Assembly: GCA_903895515.1 (NCBI GenBank)
Contig: CAITUB010000117.1
Location: 1 to 40,820, forward strand
Direction: 5' to 3'
DNA: 40,820 bases
From: an uncultured Acidimicrobium sp.
Lineage (GTDB): Bacteria > Actinomycetota > Acidimicrobiia > Acidimicrobiales > Ilumatobacteraceae
The notes beneath the pieces were generated by a model. The model did not search any database, had not been told where the DNA came from, and saw nothing but the letters and a program-made list of their open reading frames with translations. This document shows positions 37,575 through 40,820 of this stretch, one piece after another. The first letter of the stretch is position 1, and every line of letters starts with the position of its first letter. The position numbers and the translations under genes were made by a program.

Positions 37575-38144
37575 GTGGCTGACGGTTCATCATTGCAACA
37601 TGTGCTTGTTGTCGGAGGATCTCTAGATCAGTGGAAGACAATGACATCCTCCGATTGGACGCAGTATGTCGCAACGTTGCGATCATCTGTGGAGCAAGTT
37701 GGCGCTCGGTGGCTCACGGTGTATCCATATTCTGGTATCTCAGACGCGGAAGATGATGACCAACTCATTCGAAAAATCGCAGAATCGTGCGAAGCGGAAT
37801 CCATCGAGGGGAAACTGCTTCTTCGCGGTAACACATCGGTAGTGATTGATATTTGTGCAGATGGACAACTGCGGTTTGTTCGCGCGGTTAACGGTATGTC
37901 GACAGAAAAGATCACTGAAAGGAATTTGGCGAGCGCGATTTTGCAACCAGCGTCCAGTGAGCCAGATCTAGTCGTGATTTTCGGAGAGCCAACACAGTTG
38001 CCTCCTTCGCTGGTGTGGGAACTTGCGTACAGCGAACTGGTCTATCTCAACTCGCCTTGGCCGCTTTGCAACAGTGATGACATTGAGTTAGCGATAAACG
38101 ACTTTCAGCGGAGAGATCGTCGATTTGGCGGTGTCGATTCATGA
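37575..38144 (+). CDS. Degenerate cis-prenyltransferase paralogue (NgBR/Nus1-like pseudo-enzyme)
   Basis: DLVVIFGEPTQLPPSLVWELAYSELVYLNSPWPLCNSDDIELAINDFQRRDRRFGG matches the UppS C-terminal fold. The N-terminal HVLVVGGSLDQW replaces HVAIIMDGNGRW. Start GTG 37575 (GACAAT 6 nt upstream) or ATG 37542. Confidence 0.75.
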   Translation: MADGSSLQHVLVVGGSLDQWKTMTSSDWTQYVATLRSSVEQVGARWLTVYPYSGISDAEDDDQLIRKIAESCEAESIEGKLLLRGNTSVVIDICADGQLRFVRAVNGMSTEKITERNLASAILQPASSEPDLVVIFGEPTQLPPSLVWELAYSELVYLNSPWPLCNSDDIELAINDFQRRDRRFGGVDS

Positions 38145-38860
38145 CGCTGTATCGCGATAAGGGAATAGTGCTGCGGAGTTACAAACTTGCTGAATCTGAT
38201 CGCATCGTTGTCCTGATGACCGAGCACCACGGAAAAGTTCGCGCCGTGGCCAAGGGAATCCGTAAGACGAAATCGAAGATCGGTGCTCGGCTAGAACCAA
38301 TGAGTCACGTAGACGTGCAGTTGTATAAGGGAAGGGAACTAGACACGGTTTCTCAGGTTGAGTTGATCGACTCGTCTGCGCGACTGCACAACAATCTCGA
38401 CAAACTGACTCAAGGCATGTCGATGCTTGAAGCAGTAGATCAAATTGCAGAGGACAGAGAACCATCGCCGCATTTGTACCGCATGTTGCAGGGGGCGTTG
38501 AACGCACTGATGGAACAGGAGTCTCCTGTCATGCTGGCGTCTTTTTACTGGAAGTTGCTGGCAGCCGAGGGAGTGAGCCCGCAGGTGCAATTGTGCGTTG
38601 GTTGCGCAAGTACCGAAGATCTCGTTGCATTCGACATTTTTCAAGGAGGGGTGCAATGTCGCTCCTGTCGCACGGGAATTAGTATCTCTCCGCCAGCAAT
38701 TGATTTATTGCAGCAAGTTCTTGGCGGTCAACTCAAATTCGCTCTATCTCAGCCCGAATCTGCAGCAAGTTTCGAAATATCTCAACTTGCAACTCAGGCA
38801 ATGGAACATCACATAGAACGACGATTGAGATCAGTGGCAATGTTCAGTCCCCGTCACTAG
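38141..38860 (+). CDS. recO: DNA repair protein RecO
   Basis: YRDKGIVLRSYKLAESDRIVVLMTEHHGKVRAVAKG; zinc cysteines CVGC...CRSC; ATGA overlap with upstream CDS. Confidence 0.92.
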   Translation: MTLYRDKGIVLRSYKLAESDRIVVLMTEHHGKVRAVAKGIRKTKSKIGARLEPMSHVDVQLYKGRELDTVSQVELIDSSARLHNNLDKLTQGMSMLEAVDQIAEDREPSPHLYRMLQGALNALMEQESPVMLASFYWKLLAAEGVSPQVQLCVGCASTEDLVAFDIFQGGVQCRSCRTGISISPPAIDLLQQVLGGQLKFALSQPESAASFEISQLATQAMEHHIERRLRSVAMFSPRH

Positions 38861-38880
38861 TCGGGTTGTAGTCTGTAGCC

Positions 38881-40188
38881 ATGCCTGCGAGCGATTTAGA
38901 GCAAATAGTCAACCTCTGCAAGCGCCGTGGTTTTGTCTATCCAAGTGCCGAAATTTATGGCGGATTCCGTTCGTCGTATGACTACGGTCCGCTTGGTTCG
39001 CTGATGTTGCGCAACGTCAAGGACGCCTGGGTGCGCAGCATGGTTCAGCAACGAGACGATGTTGTGCTCATTGACGCAGCCATCCTTGGACCGCCCCAAG
39101 TGTTTGAAGCCAGTGGCCACTTGGCAAACTTCAGTGATCCGCTCGTTGATTGCACGGTCTGCAACCGTCGATTCCGCGAAGATCAGCTTGAGGCCCGTGA
39201 TTGCCCGCAGAAAATGAAGGGTTGCACATTCACCGAAGCGCGTGCATTCAATTTGATGTTTCAGACGCATGCCGGCCCAGTAGAGGGCGAAGGCGCGACT
39301 GTATATATGCGTCCAGAAACGGCGCAAGGAATGTTTGTGAACTTTGCCAACGTTTTGCAGACCTCGCGCAAGAAGCCACCATTTGGTATTGCCCAGGTTG
39401 GAAAGTCATTCCGTAACGAGATCACTCCAGGAAACTTCATTTTCCGAACCCGTGAGTTTGAGCAAATGGAAATGGAATTTTTCGTTCCGCCAGCAGAGAG
39501 TGCCAAGTGGTACGAGTACTGGTGCGAGACCCGCATGCAGTGGTATATCGATTTGGGCATTCCAGCCGACATGTTGCGCCTGCGCGCCCACGATGCCGAC
39601 GAACTGTCGCATTATTCAAGTGGCACAAGCGACATCGAATTCAAGTTTCCATGGGGTTGGGGAGAGCTTGAAGGAATCGCGCAACGCACGAACTTCGATC
39701 TCAATCGACATGCAGAGTTTTCAAAGCAGAAGCTTGACTATTTCGATCAGGCGACGAATGAGCGTTACGTCCCCTTTGTAGTTGAGCCGGCGGCTGGCGC
39801 CAACCGCACGATGGCCGCATTCTTGTTGGCTGCTTACGACGAAGACGTGGTGAACGATGAGCCACGCACCGTTTTGCGATTGCATCCGCGACTGGCCCCA
39901 TACCAAGTGGCCATTTTGCCGCTGTCGAAGAAAGATTCGCTCACGCCTTTGGCCGACAGCATTTTCGCAACGCTCAGCAAGCGGTATTACTGCGACTACG
40001 ACGAAACTCAGGCAATTGGTCGTCGCTATCGCCGTCAAGACGAAATTGGCACGCCGTACTGCATCACAGTCGATTTTGATTCGCTTGAAGATGGTCAAGT
40101 GACCATTCGAGAGCGCGATACAACAAAGCAAGAACGAGTATCAATCGATCAACTCGAACAAGTTCTCAGTGAAAAATTAGGGTTCTAA
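38881..40188 (+). CDS. glyS: Glycine--tRNA ligase
   Basis: FVYPSAEIYGGFRSSYDYGPLG; MRPETAQGMFVNF; QVGKSFRNEITP; REFEQMEMEFF (class II motifs). Confidence 0.95.
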   Translation: MPASDLEQIVNLCKRRGFVYPSAEIYGGFRSSYDYGPLGSLMLRNVKDAWVRSMVQQRDDVVLIDAAILGPPQVFEASGHLANFSDPLVDCTVCNRRFREDQLEARDCPQKMKGCTFTEARAFNLMFQTHAGPVEGEGATVYMRPETAQGMFVNFANVLQTSRKKPPFGIAQVGKSFRNEITPGNFIFRTREFEQMEMEFFVPPAESAKWYEYWCETRMQWYIDLGIPADMLRLRAHDADELSHYSSGTSDIEFKFPWGWGELEGIAQRTNFDLNRHAEFSKQKLDYFDQATNERYVPFVVEPAAGANRTMAAFLLAAYDEDVVNDEPRTVLRLHPRLAPYQVAILPLSKKDSLTPLADSIFATLSKRYYCDYDETQAIGRRYRRQDEIGTPYCITVDFDSLEDGQVTIRERDTTKQERVSIDQLEQVLSEKLGF

Positions 40189-40199
40189 TAGGAGGAATC

Positions 40200-40505
40200 A
40201 TGAGCAAAGTAGCAGTGGCAGTTAAATTACGAATCAAAGCCGGTCAGCGCGATGCCGCAACCGAAGTGATAAAGCCATTTTTGGCAGTTTCAGAAGGCGA
40301 AGTAGGAACTCTTACCTACATTTTGCATCACGATGCCCTAGATGCTGACGTGGTGTGGCTATACGAGCTGTATGCAGATCAAGAAGCTTCTCAGGCACAT
40401 ATGGGCAGCGATGCCTTTAAGGCATTTGCAAAGTCGTTAGGTGATTTTGTTGAAGGTGCGCCTGAATTCAACTTTTTAACGCCGATTGGCGGCAAGGGAC
40501 TCTAA
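40200..40505 (+). CDS. Antibiotic biosynthesis monooxygenase (ABM) domain protein
   Basis: Dimeric alpha-beta barrel pattern (VAVKLRIKAGQRDAATEVIKPFLAVSEGEVGTLTYILHHD...ELYADQEASQAHMGS); SD AGGAGG upstream. Confidence 0.82.
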   Translation: MSKVAVAVKLRIKAGQRDAATEVIKPFLAVSEGEVGTLTYILHHDALDADVVWLYELYADQEASQAHMGSDAFKAFAKSLGDFVEGAPEFNFLTPIGGKGL

Positions 40506-40508
40506 GCC

Positions 40509-40820
40509 TTGTACCTCGACAAGATCATCCACAGCCATCGCGAATCTCTTTCGCATGAGCATAGAAATTTGGATGATCTTGTTGAACAAGCCCGTGTGCT
40601 TCCAAACGTACGAGGATTCGGTGAACAACTCGTTCGAGGCTCGCGAGAGCATCTCTGTGTAATTGCAGAAATCAAACGCAAGTCACCCTCAAAAGGTGTC
40701 TTGCATGAGGGCCTCGATGCATCCGTAATTGCAGCAAAGTACGAACAAGGTGGTGCGTCGTGTCTGTCTGTATTGACAGATGAGCAGTTCTTTGGGGGTT
40801 CGATAGAAGATCTCCAAGTC
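40509..40820 (+). CDS. trpC: Indole-3-glycerol phosphate synthase, N-terminal part (runs off window)
   Basis: TTG start; translation LYLDKIIHSHRESL...CVIAEIKRKSPSKG...GGASCLSVLTDEQFFGGSIEDLQV. Confidence 0.9.
   Translation, partial: MYLDKIIHSHRESLSHEHRNLDDLVEQARVLPNVRGFGEQLVRGSREHLCVIAEIKRKSPSKGVLHEGLDASVIAAKYEQGGASCLSVLTDEQFFGGSIEDLQV

Noticed and set aside
1-40820. CRISPR arrays, insertion sequences, prophage, defence islands, tRNA genes
   Set aside because: No direct repeat-spacer pattern, transposase, integrase or tRNA-like sequence was recognised; the window is core chromosomal in character.

Overview
This 40.8 kb window is a gene-dense bacterial chromosome segment. By gene content it is probably a planktonic actinobacterium or acidimicrobiial lineage (inference). 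I saw no tRNA or rRNA genes, CRISPR array or IS element. Main content: a >4.1 kb secreted SdrD/IPT-type surface protein running off the left edge, which the ORF track misses; a coupled CopCD copper operon; TrhO; a menaquinone cluster (menE, menA, menH, menD, menF, menG); PhoH-YbeY-CorC; Era; an MtrB/LpqB-like histidine kinase and GerMN lipoprotein with a divergent OmpR-type regulator; DinG; UppS; RecO; GlyRS; and a partial TrpC. The most exciting candidate is a divergent gene pair at 36833-38144. The UppS copy keeps the catalytic motifs but has lost the C-terminal RxG tail and the dimer-interface Glu. Its head-to-head neighbour is a catalytically dead cis-prenyltransferase paralogue that keeps exactly those two elements. 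This is the division of labour seen in eukaryotic DHDDS/NgBR and Rer2/Nus1, so I propose a two-subunit bacterial cis-prenyltransferase. Further signals: two genes whose conserved N-termini can only be read from an AUA-type start; a repeated leaderless -10/start-codon layout (TAnnnT, 6-7 nt, start codon); and nine of nine convergent gene pairs with stop codons within -101 to +4 bp of each other. No searches or computations were run. Homology calls come from motif recognition by eye.
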